Assembly: GCF_016598775.1 (NCBI RefSeq)
Contig: NZ_CP066802.1
Coordinates: 1,364,001 to 1,428,000 of the forward strand
Direction of reading: 5' to 3'
Source of the DNA: Actinomyces weissii
GTDB taxonomy: Bacteria; Actinomycetota; Actinomycetes; Actinomycetales; Actinomycetaceae
Length of the DNA: 64,000 nt
Shown: piece by piece, positions 1 to 8,303 of the stretch
Layout: every line of letters begins with the position of its first letter
Numbering within the stretch: position 1 is the stretch's first letter
Made by a program: the position numbers and the translations under genes
Notes under the pieces: model-generated
What the model was told of the DNA's origin: nothing
What the model saw: the letters and a program-made list of their open reading frames with translations, nothing else
The model's database searches: none

Positions 1-30
1 GTGGCTGTGGTCTGCCGCGGGGCCGGGGCC

Positions 31-417
31 TCAGCGAGGCGGGCTGCCCACCTGCGCCCCCAGGTCACCGCCAGCCCGGAAGCAGCTGTGCGCCCCCGTG
101 TGGCAGGCGGCCCCCACCTGCTCGACCTCCACGAGCAGGGCGTCGCCGTCGCAGTCCAGGCTGACCGCCTTGACGTACTGGGCGTGCCCGGAGGTGTCCC
201 CCTTGCGCCAGTACTCCTGCCGTGACCGGGACCAGAAGGTGACCCGCCCCTCCACCAGGGTGCGCCGCAGGGCCTCGTCATCCATCCAGCCCACCATGAG
301 CACCTCCCGGGTACCGTGCTCCTGCACCACCGCGCACACCAGGCCCTGCGCGTCCCGCTTCAGCCGAGCGGCAATCTGCGGGTCCAGTCGGTCTGCGGGG
401 GTTCCTGGGGTGCTCAC
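31..417 (-). CDS. hisI: phosphoribosyl-AMP cyclohydrolase
   Basis: Opens the ring of phosphoribosyl-AMP in the third step of histidine synthesis, as a cytosolic zinc enzyme. From the GTG at 417 the protein is 128 residues, the normal size for free-standing HisI. Family signatures are visible: GWMDDEAL (43-50), [13 protein letters not shown] (63-77), the metal motif DCDGD (88-92) and the CHTG and SCF cysteines (105-113). An ATG at 474 would add 19 low-complexity residues that look non-family, so I prefer the GTG, which has a GGGAG-like sequence upstream. It reads in the same direction as hisF at 1824-2597, with two membrane-protein genes between them. No hisE domain is fused to it. Confidence 0.93.
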   Translation of the reverse strand: MSTPGTPADRLDPQIAARLKRDAQGLVCAVVQEHGTREVLMVGWMDDEALRRTLVEGRVTFWSRSRQEYWRKGDTSGHAQYVKAVSLDCDGDALLVEVEQVGAACHTGAHSCFRAGGDLGAQVGSPPR

Positions 418-784
418 GCCCAGCAGTCTCCCACGCCCGGCCCGGCACACCACCACCAGCCTGGGTGGAGCCACCGTCGGTTGCTTGCCCGGCCCCGGGG
501 CCAGGGAGCGCCGCTACCAGCCTGGGGGCCCTACGTGGTACGTCAAGGTGCGGCAGCTAGTTCGGGTGCTGGTCGGGGGGGGTATGGGGCGTCGTCCGTG
601 GTCATGGCGGGTAGTTGAGCTGCGGGGTGACCTGGGTGCGGTGGGGCGTGCCCACCCCACCCCGACTTGTGCATTTCGGCGCGAGTGGTGCGGTATTCCG
701 GCACCACTCGCGCCGAAATGCACCAGTGGAGGCGCAGGGGGTGCCCCGGCACGGGGGTGGCGCCCAGGCGGCTGTCGCGGGCAC
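418..784. other. intergenic region with one large hairpin
   Basis: A 367-bp stretch between hisI and the DUF2752 gene. No open frame here resembles a family I recognise. Its one clear structure is the perfect inverted repeat at 669-723, annotated separately. Confidence 0.6.
669..723. repeat. perfect 23-bp inverted repeat, 9-nt loop
   Basis: The arms at 669-691 and 701-723 are exact reverse complements, separated by 9 bases. The 3' arm starts GCACCACTCGCGCC. The element lies about 60 bp downstream of the minus-strand stop of the DUF2752 gene, so it could end transcription of the upstream genes. There is no T-tract on either side, so it is not a standard intrinsic terminator. It may instead be a dispersed palindromic repeat. 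Only this copy was seen in the window. Confidence 0.75.
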
Positions 785-1171
785 TCAGCCCCACACCGGG
801 GCGGTCGGCGGCCCCAGGTAGGCCGCCAGCCAGGGCTGGAGCCAAGGAGTGTTGCGCAGCACCATGAAGACGCCGAGCAGACTCACCAGCACCAGCACCT
901 CGCGGGGGCTGAGCAGGGCGTTCAGGGCCGCTACCGGGTCCTTGATCCTCTCCCGCAGTACCCGGTAGACCAGGCGGAGCAGCACTGCCAGCAGCAGGAG
1001 GAGCACCAAGGGGGCGATCGGGTTCCAGGCGGGCACGGCCGCCCAGTCACCCCGCAGCATGGCAAAGGTCGCCCGGGTACCGCCGCACAGCGGGCACCAG
1101 TAGCCCGTCAGCGAGTGGAACAGGCAGCCGACCGGAAGCGGCCAGGCTGTCAGCAGGGCCGACACCGCCAT
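785..1171 (-). CDS. DUF2752 family membrane protein
   Basis: A 128-residue membrane protein with the DUF2752 signature GYWCPLCGGTRA near residues 23-34, where two cysteines flank a short loop. Two further hydrophobic stretches follow, near 48-68 and 88-103. The family has no established function that I know of. The ATG at 1171 directly abuts the TAG of the upstream DUF4190-like gene (1172), so the two are probably translated from one message. Their placement between hisF and hisI suggests passenger genes in a histidine transcript, not a role in histidine synthesis. Confidence 0.82.
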   Translation of the reverse strand: MAVSALLTAWPLPVGCLFHSLTGYWCPLCGGTRATFAMLRGDWAAVPAWNPIAPLVLLLLLAVLLRLVYRVLRERIKDPVAALNALLSPREVLVLVSLLGVFMVLRNTPWLQPWLAAYLGPPTAPVWG

Positions 1172-1741
1172 CTAGTACCCCGTTTCCGCGGCGTAGATGG
1201 AGAAGTAGTACCCGATCCCGATCCAGACCACGATCGAGAGGAGGCCCACGACTATGGCCGCGACGGACACTCCCTTGTTGTCGGCGTGCCCGTTGCTCGC
1301 GGCGACCAGACCAGCGATACCCAGGCCGATCCCTAGCACCTGCCCTACACCGTAGGTACAGCACAGGAGGGACAGGACGCTCAGTCCCAGGGCCCAGTAA
1401 CCCAGCAGGTTGGAGCTGGTCCGGGCGCTTGCGGCGGCCAGCTGCTGGACCTGCGCCATCACCGGGTCGTAGACCGGGGTGGCCGGGTAGGCCCCCATGG
1501 CTGGCTGGGGTCCGGGGTAGGGCTGGGCACCCGGGTAGCCACCCACCACAGGGCCGTAGCCGGGGTAGGGAGTACCTGCCTGCGGGAGGGAGGCCGCGTA
1601 AGGGTCCGGGCTGGCTGCCTGCTGGCCGTACGGTTTGGAGCCGGGAGCGGCACCAGGCACGGCGCTGCCGGCCTGGGGAGGGCCATAGGCACTGCCCTGG
1701 GGCGGGCCGTAGGGATTAGGGGGGTACGGGTAGTTGGTCAT
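1172..1741 (-). CDS. proline/tyrosine/glycine-rich DUF4190-type membrane protein
   Basis: A 189-residue protein. Residues 1-95 are low complexity, rich in Pro, Tyr, Gly and Gln, with repeated PYPG/YGPP-like units. The C-terminal part (about 110-185) has two hydrophobic helices separated by the short polar segment NGHADNKG, as in DUF4190 proteins. Similar Pro-rich cytoplasmic tails on small two-helix proteins are common in actinobacteria, but their role is not established. The stop codon abuts the start of the DUF2752 gene, which implies a functional or transcriptional pair. Confidence 0.75.
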   Translation of the reverse strand: MTNYPYPPNPYGPPQGSAYGPPQAGSAVPGAAPGSKPYGQQAASPDPYAASLPQAGTPYPGYGPVVGGYPGAQPYPGPQPAMGAYPATPVYDPVMAQVQQLAAASARTSSNLLGYWALGLSVLSLLCCTYGVGQVLGIGLGIAGLVAASNGHADNKGVSVAAIVVGLLSIVVWIGIGYYFSIYAAETGY

Positions 1742-1823
1742 CAGCGCTCGTCACGGGTTCGGTCCAGTCAGGTGCCACAATGCTATCTGGCCGTCCAGGG
1801 CCTGTACCCCCAGGTGGGTAGTA

Positions 1824-2597
1824 CTACCACCTGACCTCCAGGCCCGCGGCCGCCATGGCCTCCTTGGCCTGCCGCACCGTCATGGTGCCGAAGTGGAACA
1901 CGGAGGCCGCCAGCACCGCGTCCGCACCGTGCCGGGCGGCCTGGGCGAAGTCCTGCGGGCTGCCCGCCCCGCCGGAGGCGATCAGCGGCACGCTCACCAC
2001 CCGGCGCACCTCGTCCAGCATCTCCAGGTCAAAGCCCTCCTTGACGCCATCGGCGTCCATGGAGCTGAGCATGATCTCCCCGGCACCCAGCTCAACCGCA
2101 CGCGCCGCCCAGGCCACGGCGTCGATACCGGTGGAGCGGGAGCCGCCATGGGTGGTGACCTCGTAACCGGACTCGGTGCGTACCCCCGCCGGGCAGCGCC
2201 GCGCGTCCACCGAGACCACCAGCACCTGGTTGCCGAAGCGCTCCGCCACCTGCGCGATCAGCTCCGGCCTCTCTATGGCGGCCGTATTAACCCCGACCTT
2301 GTCGGCCCCGGCCTGCAGCAGCCGGTCCACGTCCGCCACGGAGCGCACGCCCCCACCGACCGTCAACGGCACAAAGACCTGCTCCGCGGTGGCTGAGACC
2401 ACCTCCAGCATGGTGGCGCGCCCCTCCCGGGAGGCGGAGACGTCCAGGAAGGTGATCTCGTCGGCGCCTTGGCTCTCGTAGCGGGCCGCCAGCTCCACCG
2501 GGTCACCCGCGTCCCGCAGGTCCTGGAAGTTCACGCCCTTGACTACCCGCCCGTCCTTGACGTCCAGGCAGGGGATCACACGAATGGCTAGGCTCAT
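1824..2597 (-). CDS. hisF: imidazole glycerol phosphate synthase subunit HisF
   Basis: Cyclase subunit of the HisH-HisF complex. It uses ammonia from HisH to convert PRFAR to imidazole glycerol phosphate and AICAR. The start at 2597 gives 257 residues beginning [16 protein letters not shown], the standard HisF N-terminus, with the catalytic Asp in CLDV. The second catalytic Asp lies in VVSVDAR near residue 130. Phosphate-binding loops are seen as TVGGGVRS and IASGGAGS. An upstream in-frame extension to 2651 has no family support. hisH is not in the window, so partner genes lie elsewhere. Confidence 0.97.
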   Translation of the reverse strand: MSLAIRVIPCLDVKDGRVVKGVNFQDLRDAGDPVELAARYESQGADEITFLDVSASREGRATMLEVVSATAEQVFVPLTVGGGVRSVADVDRLLQAGADKVGVNTAAIERPELIAQVAERFGNQVLVVSVDARRCPAGVRTESGYEVTTHGGSRSTGIDAVAWAARAVELGAGEIMLSSMDADGVKEGFDLEMLDEVRRVVSVPLIASGGAGSPQDFAQAARHGADAVLAASVFHFGTMTVRQAKEAMAAAGLEVRW

Positions 2598-2762
2598 GGC
2601 TCTGCTCCCGGCTGATCGGCGGCCGGCACCTGGGTGGTGACGGCGGGCCACCGCCCGCAGGCGGCCGGCGGGCCCAGGTTAGCCTGCGGCCGCTGCCCCT
2701 CGGGACCTGGCGGCCCTGGTTCCCAGGTTCCCAGGTGCGTCCGCGACCACTAGCCTCAGCGC

Positions 2763-3488
2763 GTGAGCAACGCACCCCTGTCCGCGCTCGGCGACCTGCC
2801 GGGACGGTGGCCTGGCACCGTGCCCGTGCTGCCACGGGAGACGGCGGTGAGCGTGCTGCTTGACCGCATGCACCTGGAGCACCAGGCACTGGTCCTGGGC
2901 GTGCGTCCCGCCGGTCTGGGCGGAGGCAGGCGGTGCAGGCGCTGGCAGGGCCTGGTGGTGCTGGTGGACGGAGGCAGCGGCGCGGGCAAGACCCACCTGT
3001 GCCAGGAGCTGCTGGCGGGCCTGCGCCGTTCAGGAGCTCCCTTGCACCAGCCGCTGTCCCTGGACGAGCTGGTGCCCGGCTGGGAGGGGCTGGAGGAAGG
3101 AGTAGGGACCGCCGCCACGGTGCTGCGCGCCCTGGACGCCGGGACCACCGCCCGGGCCCGCACCTGGGACTGGGAGCGGATGCAGCCCGGGCCCCTGCTG
3201 GAAGTGCCTCCTCTGGCTGGCGGGGTGCTGCTGCTGGAGGGCTGCGGGGCCCTGGCCTGCGCCACCCAGCCCCTACCACGGCTGCGGGTGCTACGGATCT
3301 GGGTGGAGCTGGACCGGCGCAGCCGCCTGGAGCGGGTCCGGCGGCGTGACGGCTACACGTGGGACATCCAGGCATGGGAGGACCAGCAGGCCCAGGTGGG
3401 ACGGGCCTGGGACGGGGCGGACCCACGGTGGTGGCCCAACCTGGTGGTGCAGGGGGCACCGGGGACGCCCGCAGCCAGCAGCGGCTAG
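2763..3488 (+). CDS. P-loop nucleoside/nucleotide kinase-like protein
   Basis: A 241-residue protein starting at GTG 2763. The Walker A motif GGSGAGKT lies at residues 70-77 after a hydrophobic strand (LVVLVD). Later features include an acidic SLDELVPGWEG segment, resembling the substrate-binding region of uridine-kinase-like proteins, and an Arg-rich lid (RRSRLERVRRRDG). The fold suggests phosphoryl transfer from ATP to a nucleoside or similar small molecule, but the substrate cannot be read from the sequence. It is divergent from hisF and convergent with the FKBP gene, so it is probably monocistronic. Confidence 0.65.
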   Translation: MSNAPLSALGDLPGRWPGTVPVLPRETAVSVLLDRMHLEHQALVLGVRPAGLGGGRRCRRWQGLVVLVDGGSGAGKTHLCQELLAGLRRSGAPLHQPLSLDELVPGWEGLEEGVGTAATVLRALDAGTTARARTWDWERMQPGPLLEVPPLAGGVLLLEGCGALACATQPLPRLRVLRIWVELDRRSRLERVRRRDGYTWDIQAWEDQQAQVGRAWDGADPRWWPNLVVQGAPGTPAASSG

Positions 3489-3493
3489 GACGC

Positions 3494-4618
3494 CTAGGAG
3501 GCGGTCGGGGCCGCGCTGGGCTTGACCACTACCACCTGGTCAGCAGGAGGATGGGTTGGCGCACCGGCCGAAGCCTCCTGGTTGTCGACCGCCAGGATGT
3601 CGATCGCCAGGGCCACCGGCACGTCACCACGCGCCTCAGCGGCTGGCAGGGCGATCAGGACCCGGGAGCCGACCCGCACGTCACGCAGGTGGTTGGCCGC
3701 GGCGGTGAAGATGTCCTTCATGGCCAGGCGGCACGGCACGACGGCGTCGCCGTAGCAGTCCGTGATCGGTTGGCCGGTCTTCCAGTTGACCATCGTGTAC
3801 CGGGCGACGAGCGTGTCGCCGTCCTTGACCTGCTCTCCCTCCCCCTCGACCAGCACCTCCTCCCGGGAGGTGGTCGGCTCAGGCAGACCGTTGGGGGAGA
3901 CGGTGACCTTGCCGTCTTCTCCCATGGTGAACACCGGCATGTCCGCAGGCGCCGCCACCTCCTTGCCGCTGGCACGCAGGCCCAGTATGTCCACGACCGT
4001 GATCTCCAGGATCGCCTTGCCGTCAGGCTGGGTGACCGGGGACCTGAGCACCATGCGCGTGCCCTCAGTCAGGCCGACGATCCGCCAGGACAGGTTCTCA
4101 CCGACGGTCTCCGCGCTCAGGGAGCCGAGGAAGAACCTGCGGCCCGTAGCGTTGCCGGTCGTGTTACTGCCGTCAGCGCCCGAGAAGGTGGACACCGACA
4201 GCATCACCGGCTCCCCGCCAGCAACCTGCCGGCCACCACCTTCCAGGACGATGTCGGAGAGGACCTCCTGCACAGGCAGGATCGGCCCGTTGAGCTTGAC
4301 TGCGGGCACCGCGCCCACACGGCCCGCCACGTCCATGAGCTCGTCCAGCGGGGCGTCACCAGGCAGGGCAGCCCCCGGCTGGAGCGGCACGGCGCTCGGC
4401 GTCGGGGTGGCGGCCACGACCGGGCTGGTACGCCGGGAGGTCAGCAGGGGTAGGGCCACCATCACCGCTACCAGGGCCACGGCTATCAGGGCGATCACCC
4501 AGGTGTCTGGGCGCTTACGACCCAGGGTCGCGCCAATGACCTTCTGCGCGCCCGCGACCGCAGGGGGATCCACACGGGCTGCCCTGCGCCTGCGTGGGCT
4601 CGGTGACTGCTCGGCCAA
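3494..4618 (-). CDS. membrane-anchored FKBP-type peptidyl-prolyl isomerase-like protein
   Basis: Probably an extracytoplasmic folding factor of the FKBP family. I chose TTG 4618 because AAAGGAGG lies a few bases upstream. An ATG at 4681 would put an unrelated leader inside the pafA coding region. The resulting 374-residue protein has a basic N-terminus, one membrane helix (about 39-59), and two FKBP-like modules, the second containing VKDGDTLVARYTMVNW and RVGSRVLIALP. The FKBP active-site aromatic residues are poorly kept, so isomerase activity is uncertain. It lies 31 bp after pafA on the same strand. FKBP genes next to pafA are known in other actinobacteria. Confidence 0.75.
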   Translation of the reverse strand: MAEQSPSPRRRRAARVDPPAVAGAQKVIGATLGRKRPDTWVIALIAVALVAVMVALPLLTSRRTSPVVAATPTPSAVPLQPGAALPGDAPLDELMDVAGRVGAVPAVKLNGPILPVQEVLSDIVLEGGGRQVAGGEPVMLSVSTFSGADGSNTTGNATGRRFFLGSLSAETVGENLSWRIVGLTEGTRMVLRSPVTQPDGKAILEITVVDILGLRASGKEVAAPADMPVFTMGEDGKVTVSPNGLPEPTTSREEVLVEGEGEQVKDGDTLVARYTMVNWKTGQPITDCYGDAVVPCRLAMKDIFTAAANHLRDVRVGSRVLIALPAAEARGDVPVALAIDILAVDNQEASAGAPTHPPADQVVVVKPSAAPTAS

Positions 4619-4649
4619 GATCGCCTCCTTTACGCACCTGGAACGGTCT

Positions 4650-6095
4650 TTACACACTTGGAACGGTACGGACCGGCTCATCCTCTATCGCGCGGAGCAG
4701 GTCGTCAACGCGTGCGTCTGTGCTCTTGAGCGGATCGCGCAGCGCGACCGTTGGGGTTGAGCCGTCTTCCAGCCGGAGATTGACCCAGTCCACAGCCAGG
4801 TCCTTGCGCCGGGCCCGCGCCCGGGCCACCGCCAGGCCCCGCAGGTGGGCTCGGGTGGTGGTGGGGGCGTGGTCCAGGGCGTGGCGGCAGGCGGCCTCGT
4901 CCACGACACGGCGCAGGAGACCCTGGGCCTCCAAGCGGACGCGCAGGCCGTCCTGGGCGGAGACGTCGTGGTAGGCCAGCAGCAGGCGGGCCACGCGCGG
5001 GTCCTCCAGCCCCACCCTGTTACGGGCCTGGTAGCGCTCCACCAGCATGAGCTTGGCGGCCCAGTCCAGCTCAGTGGAGACGGCGGCCGGGTCCTGGGTC
5101 CGCAGGGCCTCCAGCCCCCGCCGCCACAGCCGCAGGACCTCCTGGTGCAGGGGGCTCAGCTCCAAGGACTCGCAGTGGGCGCTCACCCGCGCCAGGTGCT
5201 CCTCCTGCAGCTCCAGGGGGGTGATGGTGCGCCCGTCCGCCAGCTCCAGGCGGGCCCGGGCGCTCAGGTCGTGGCAGGTGTCGCGGATGGCGCGCATGGG
5301 CTCGGCCAGGGCCAGGTCGCTGAGGTCCCCGCCCTGCTCCAGGTAGTCCAGGAGCAGGTCCATCTGCCCCACCTTCAGCAGGGTGGAGCCCTGGGCGATG
5401 TTGGAGTCCCCCACGATCACGTGCATCCGGCGGAAGCGCTCGGCATCCGCGTGCGGCTCGTCCCTAGTGTTTATGAGCGGGCGAGCCCGGGTGGTGGCCG
5501 CGGAGACGGCGTCGTGCATCTGGTCAGCCCGCTGGGAGAAGACGTAGCGGGCGGGCCGCTGCCCGGTGGGGTCCACCTGCACGTGCCCGGCCCCGACCAG
5601 GACCTGGCGGGTGACCAGGTGTGGCACCAGGGTGCGGGCGTCGTTCCAGAAGCCTGCGCGCCGGTGCACCAGGTAGTTCTCGTGGCAGCCAAAACCAGAC
5701 CCCTGGGAGTCCAGGTTGTTCTTGAGCAGGTGCACCCGCCCCGGCACCCCCTGCTCAGCCAGTCGGGCGTTCGCCTGGGCGGCCAGCTCCGCCATCATCA
5801 GCTCACCCGCGCGGTCCTGGGCCAGCAGGTCCTCCAGGCGGTCGCACTCGGAGGTGGCGTACTCCGGGTGGCTGCCCACGTCCAGGTAGAGGCGGGCCCC
5901 GCCCGGGGTGAAGACGCTGGTGGAGCGGTGCTGCTGCACCACCGGGGCAAAGAGCTCGCGGGCCGCGTGGTCGGCGTCAAGGGGGGCCGGTCCCCCGCTG
6001 AGGGAGGCGCAGGTGATGCCGTACTCCGTCTCCACCCCGAACACCCGCCGGGTGAGGCTGCGGCGCCCCGGCTCCGGTGGGACGGCCTGGGTCAC
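4650..6095 (-). CDS. pafA: Pup-protein ligase PafA
   Basis: Attaches Pup through its C-terminal glutamate to lysines of target proteins, using ATP. It is a carboxylate-amine ligase of the glutamine-synthetase superfamily. The 481 residues match the usual length. Visible motifs are FGVETEYG (19-26, Mg/ATP site), YLDVGSHPEYATSE with the catalytic Asp near 72, LLKNNLDSQGSGFGCHENYL, and NTRDEPHAD. It lacks the Dop loop (WDYE motif), which separates it from the Dop gene upstream. The start overlaps the pup stop by 4 bp (ATGA), so pup and pafA are translationally coupled with no room for prcB or prcA. Confidence 0.97.
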   Translation of the reverse strand: MTQAVPPEPGRRSLTRRVFGVETEYGITCASLSGGPAPLDADHAARELFAPVVQQHRSTSVFTPGGARLYLDVGSHPEYATSECDRLEDLLAQDRAGELMMAELAAQANARLAEQGVPGRVHLLKNNLDSQGSGFGCHENYLVHRRAGFWNDARTLVPHLVTRQVLVGAGHVQVDPTGQRPARYVFSQRADQMHDAVSAATTRARPLINTRDEPHADAERFRRMHVIVGDSNIAQGSTLLKVGQMDLLLDYLEQGGDLSDLALAEPMRAIRDTCHDLSARARLELADGRTITPLELQEEHLARVSAHCESLELSPLHQEVLRLWRRGLEALRTQDPAAVSTELDWAAKLMLVERYQARNRVGLEDPRVARLLLAYHDVSAQDGLRVRLEAQGLLRRVVDEAACRHALDHAPTTTRAHLRGLAVARARARRKDLAVDWVNLRLEDGSTPTVALRDPLKSTDARVDDLLRAIEDEPVRTVPSV

Positions 6096-6274
6096 TGGCC
6101 GCCCTTCTGCACGAAGCCCTGCACGAAGGCGGCGGCGTTGGTCTCCAGGACCAGGTCGATCTCGTCCAGGATGCTGTCCACGCCGCTGGCCTGCATCCGC
6201 CCGGAGAGGGCCTCGACGCCGTCCGGCAGGTGCTCACCACCGCCCGGCTGGGTCTGCGCCTGGCTCTGGGACAT
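6092..6274 (-). CDS. pup: prokaryotic ubiquitin-like protein Pup
   Basis: The small intrinsically disordered tag that PafA conjugates to lysines. Its 60 residues begin MSQSQAQTQ, contain the helix-forming region GVDSILDEIDLVLETNAAAFV that binds the ARC coiled coil, and end FVQKGGQ. The terminal Gln means it must first be deamidated to Glu by Dop, which is encoded just upstream. It overlaps pafA by 4 bp and lies 73 bp after dop. Confidence 0.97.
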   Translation of the reverse strand: MSQSQAQTQPGGGEHLPDGVEALSGRMQASGVDSILDEIDLVLETNAAAFVQGFVQKGGQ

Positions 6275-6347
6275 GGTTTCCTCGCTTCCGTTCTCTGCCG
6301 GCTACGGCAGCTCGGGACGTGGCCGGGCGGGGGCGCCGGGCCGGGGG

Positions 6348-8303
6348 CTAGTCTCCCCCACTCGTAGCAGCCTGCGAAATCGCCTCCAGCAGCGCCTGGG
6401 CCTGCTTCTCGTCACAGCGGACCTCCGGGGGCAGGCTGAGGCGGACCAGGCAGGGGTGCTGGGGCAGGTCCAGCACCAGGGAGGTCCAGGAGGCCGCCAC
6501 CACCTGGGGGAAGCGGGCCACCGCTCGGCCCCGGACGGCGGCGCGGGTACCTGCCGGGGGCTGGTCCGCGGCACGCCGCACCTGGGCGTCGGTGGTCAGC
6601 CGATGGGCGCGGCCGGTGGCGCGCAACCGCTGGGCGACGCCTCTGCCCTCCCGCAGGTCCGCCCACTGCAGGTCCAGGGCCGCCACGCGCGGGTCGGCCC
6701 AGCCGCAGCCGTGGCGGCCGATCAGGGCCTCACACAGCTGCATCTTGGCCACCCACTCCACCAGCGGGGCGGCCTGCTCTACGGCGGCGGCCCGCTGCTC
6801 GGGCCGGGAGCCGGGCTGCTGGGCCGCGGCCAACCGGTCCAGGAGCCCCAGCACCTGCGCCCACAGCCGCAGGGCCCGGCTGGTCTCCTCCCCAACCTGG
6901 GCGGCGTCGGTGCCCCCGAAGTCCTCCAGCAGGGCGGCCCGGACGGCCTCCAGGTGGAGGCGCTGGACCTGCAGGGCGCTGAGGGGGCCGCGCTCGGTGT
7001 CGTAGCGGAAGGACAGGGTGGTGTCGTGGCTCATGGCCCAGTGCTGCTCGGCCAGGTCGCCGCGCACCCGCAGCCCCGTCAGCGGGCCCAGGTCCTGGCC
7101 CCGGTCGTGGGCGCGCTCCAGGAGCCACAAGAGCAGGTTGGTGGTGGCGACCTTCAGGTAGCCGGGCACGTCAAACATGTTGGCGTCGCCGTTGATGACG
7201 TGCAGGCGGCGCCAGCGGGCGGCGTCCGCGTGGGGCTCGTCGCGGGTGTTGACCACGGGGCGGTTGAAGGTGGTCTGCAGGCCCAGCTCGCAGCACACGT
7301 AGTCGGCCCGCTGGCTGATCTGGAAGCCCGGCTCCTGGGAGCGCTGCCCCAGGCCCACCCGCCCGGCACCCACCAGCACGGGCCGGGTGAGCAGGAAGGG
7401 AACCAGGGCAGCGCTCAGACCGGTAAAGGGCAGCTGGCGGCGCACCAGGTAGTTCTCGTGGCTGCCGTAGGTGGCGCCCTTGCCGTCCACGTTGTTCTTG
7501 TACAGGACAGTCTGGGGGCCGTCGGCCTGGGCGGCCAGGGCGGCCATAGCCCGCTGGGCCACCACCTCACCGGCCCGGTCCCACACCAGGGCGTCCAGGG
7601 GGGTTAGCACCTCGGGGCTGGAGTACTCCGGGTGGGCGTGGTCCACGTAGAAGCGGGCCCCGTTGCCCAGCACGGCGGTGGTAGCCCGGGCCAGGGCCGC
7701 CTCGGCCACAGTGGGCCGGGGCCGGGCCCCCCACGGTCCCGGGGGCAGGTCTGCCAGGTCCTGACCGGGCGCAGCGCCCACCGAGCCACGGTGCCCCGTC
7801 GGCACGCCGGTCCCCGCCTGGAAACTGGCGGCCTGCGGCTGGCTGGTCCCGGCTACCGCCGGAGCAGGGACACGGTGACCTGCGAGGACGGGACCTGCGG
7901 CGCTAGGACCTGGGGTCCGGGTACCTGAGTCGCTGGCCCCGGCTGCGGCAGGCAGCAGGGCGACGCCGTCGGGCAGGGAGGGCTCCTCCCCGGAGGGGGC
8001 CGGTGCGGTGGGGTCGTCGGTGAGCAGGCTGGGGTGGGCGGCGGCCCGGTCCAGGTGCCCGCCCCGCAGGTCCGCCAGCGGGTCCTCGGCCTCGTAGTCC
8101 CAGCGCACCGGAGGCCAGCTGCCGGAGCCGCCTGCGGGTGGGGCGGGCCTGCTGACGGCGGCGTAGGCGTCCACCAGGCGGCTCGCCAGCACCACCGGGT
8201 TGGCGTACAGGTTGCCCGGCTCCAGTACCCCCAGCTCAGTCTCCAGGCCCACCGGCCGGGTGGTGGGGCCGATTAAGCAGCCGTCTGCGGGAACCTGTCT
8301 CAT
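6348..8303 (-). CDS. dop: Pup deamidase/depupylase Dop with long insert
   Basis: Converts the C-terminal Gln of Pup to Glu and removes Pup from tagged proteins. Core motifs are present: GLETELG (19-25), the Dop-specific WDYEAEDPL (68-76), YVDHAHPEYSSPE with the catalytic Asp at 221, LYKNNVDGKGATYGSHENYL, and NTRDEPHAD. At 651 residues it is about 150 longer than typical Dop (about 500). Most of the excess is a Pro/Ala/Gly-rich segment at about 97-195, placed between the Dop loop and the catalytic strand. The start overlaps the ARC stop by 4 bp, so they form one operon. Confidence 0.95.
   Translation of the reverse strand: MRQVPADGCLIGPTTRPVGLETELGVLEPGNLYANPVVLASRLVDAYAAVSRPAPPAGGSGSWPPVRWDYEAEDPLADLRGGHLDRAAAHPSLLTDDPTAPAPSGEEPSLPDGVALLPAAAGASDSGTRTPGPSAAGPVLAGHRVPAPAVAGTSQPQAASFQAGTGVPTGHRGSVGAAPGQDLADLPPGPWGARPRPTVAEAALARATTAVLGNGARFYVDHAHPEYSSPEVLTPLDALVWDRAGEVVAQRAMAALAAQADGPQTVLYKNNVDGKGATYGSHENYLVRRQLPFTGLSAALVPFLLTRPVLVGAGRVGLGQRSQEPGFQISQRADYVCCELGLQTTFNRPVVNTRDEPHADAARWRRLHVINGDANMFDVPGYLKVATTNLLLWLLERAHDRGQDLGPLTGLRVRGDLAEQHWAMSHDTTLSFRYDTERGPLSALQVQRLHLEAVRAALLEDFGGTDAAQVGEETSRALRLWAQVLGLLDRLAAAQQPGSRPEQRAAAVEQAAPLVEWVAKMQLCEALIGRHGCGWADPRVAALDLQWADLREGRGVAQRLRATGRAHRLTTDAQVRRAADQPPAGTRAAVRGRAVARFPQVVAASWTSLVLDLPQHPCLVRLSLPPEVRCDEKQAQALLEAISQAATSGGD

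Noticed and set aside
2503..3459. Minus-strand Pro/Arg-rich frame opposite the kinase-like gene
   Set aside because: Composition is typical of an antisense shadow, and the plus strand carries a Walker A motif.
4845..7607. Long plus-strand open frame (920 codons) antisense to pafA, pup and dop
   Set aside because: High-GC third-position bias creates long antisense frames. The minus strand has intact, recognisable enzymes.
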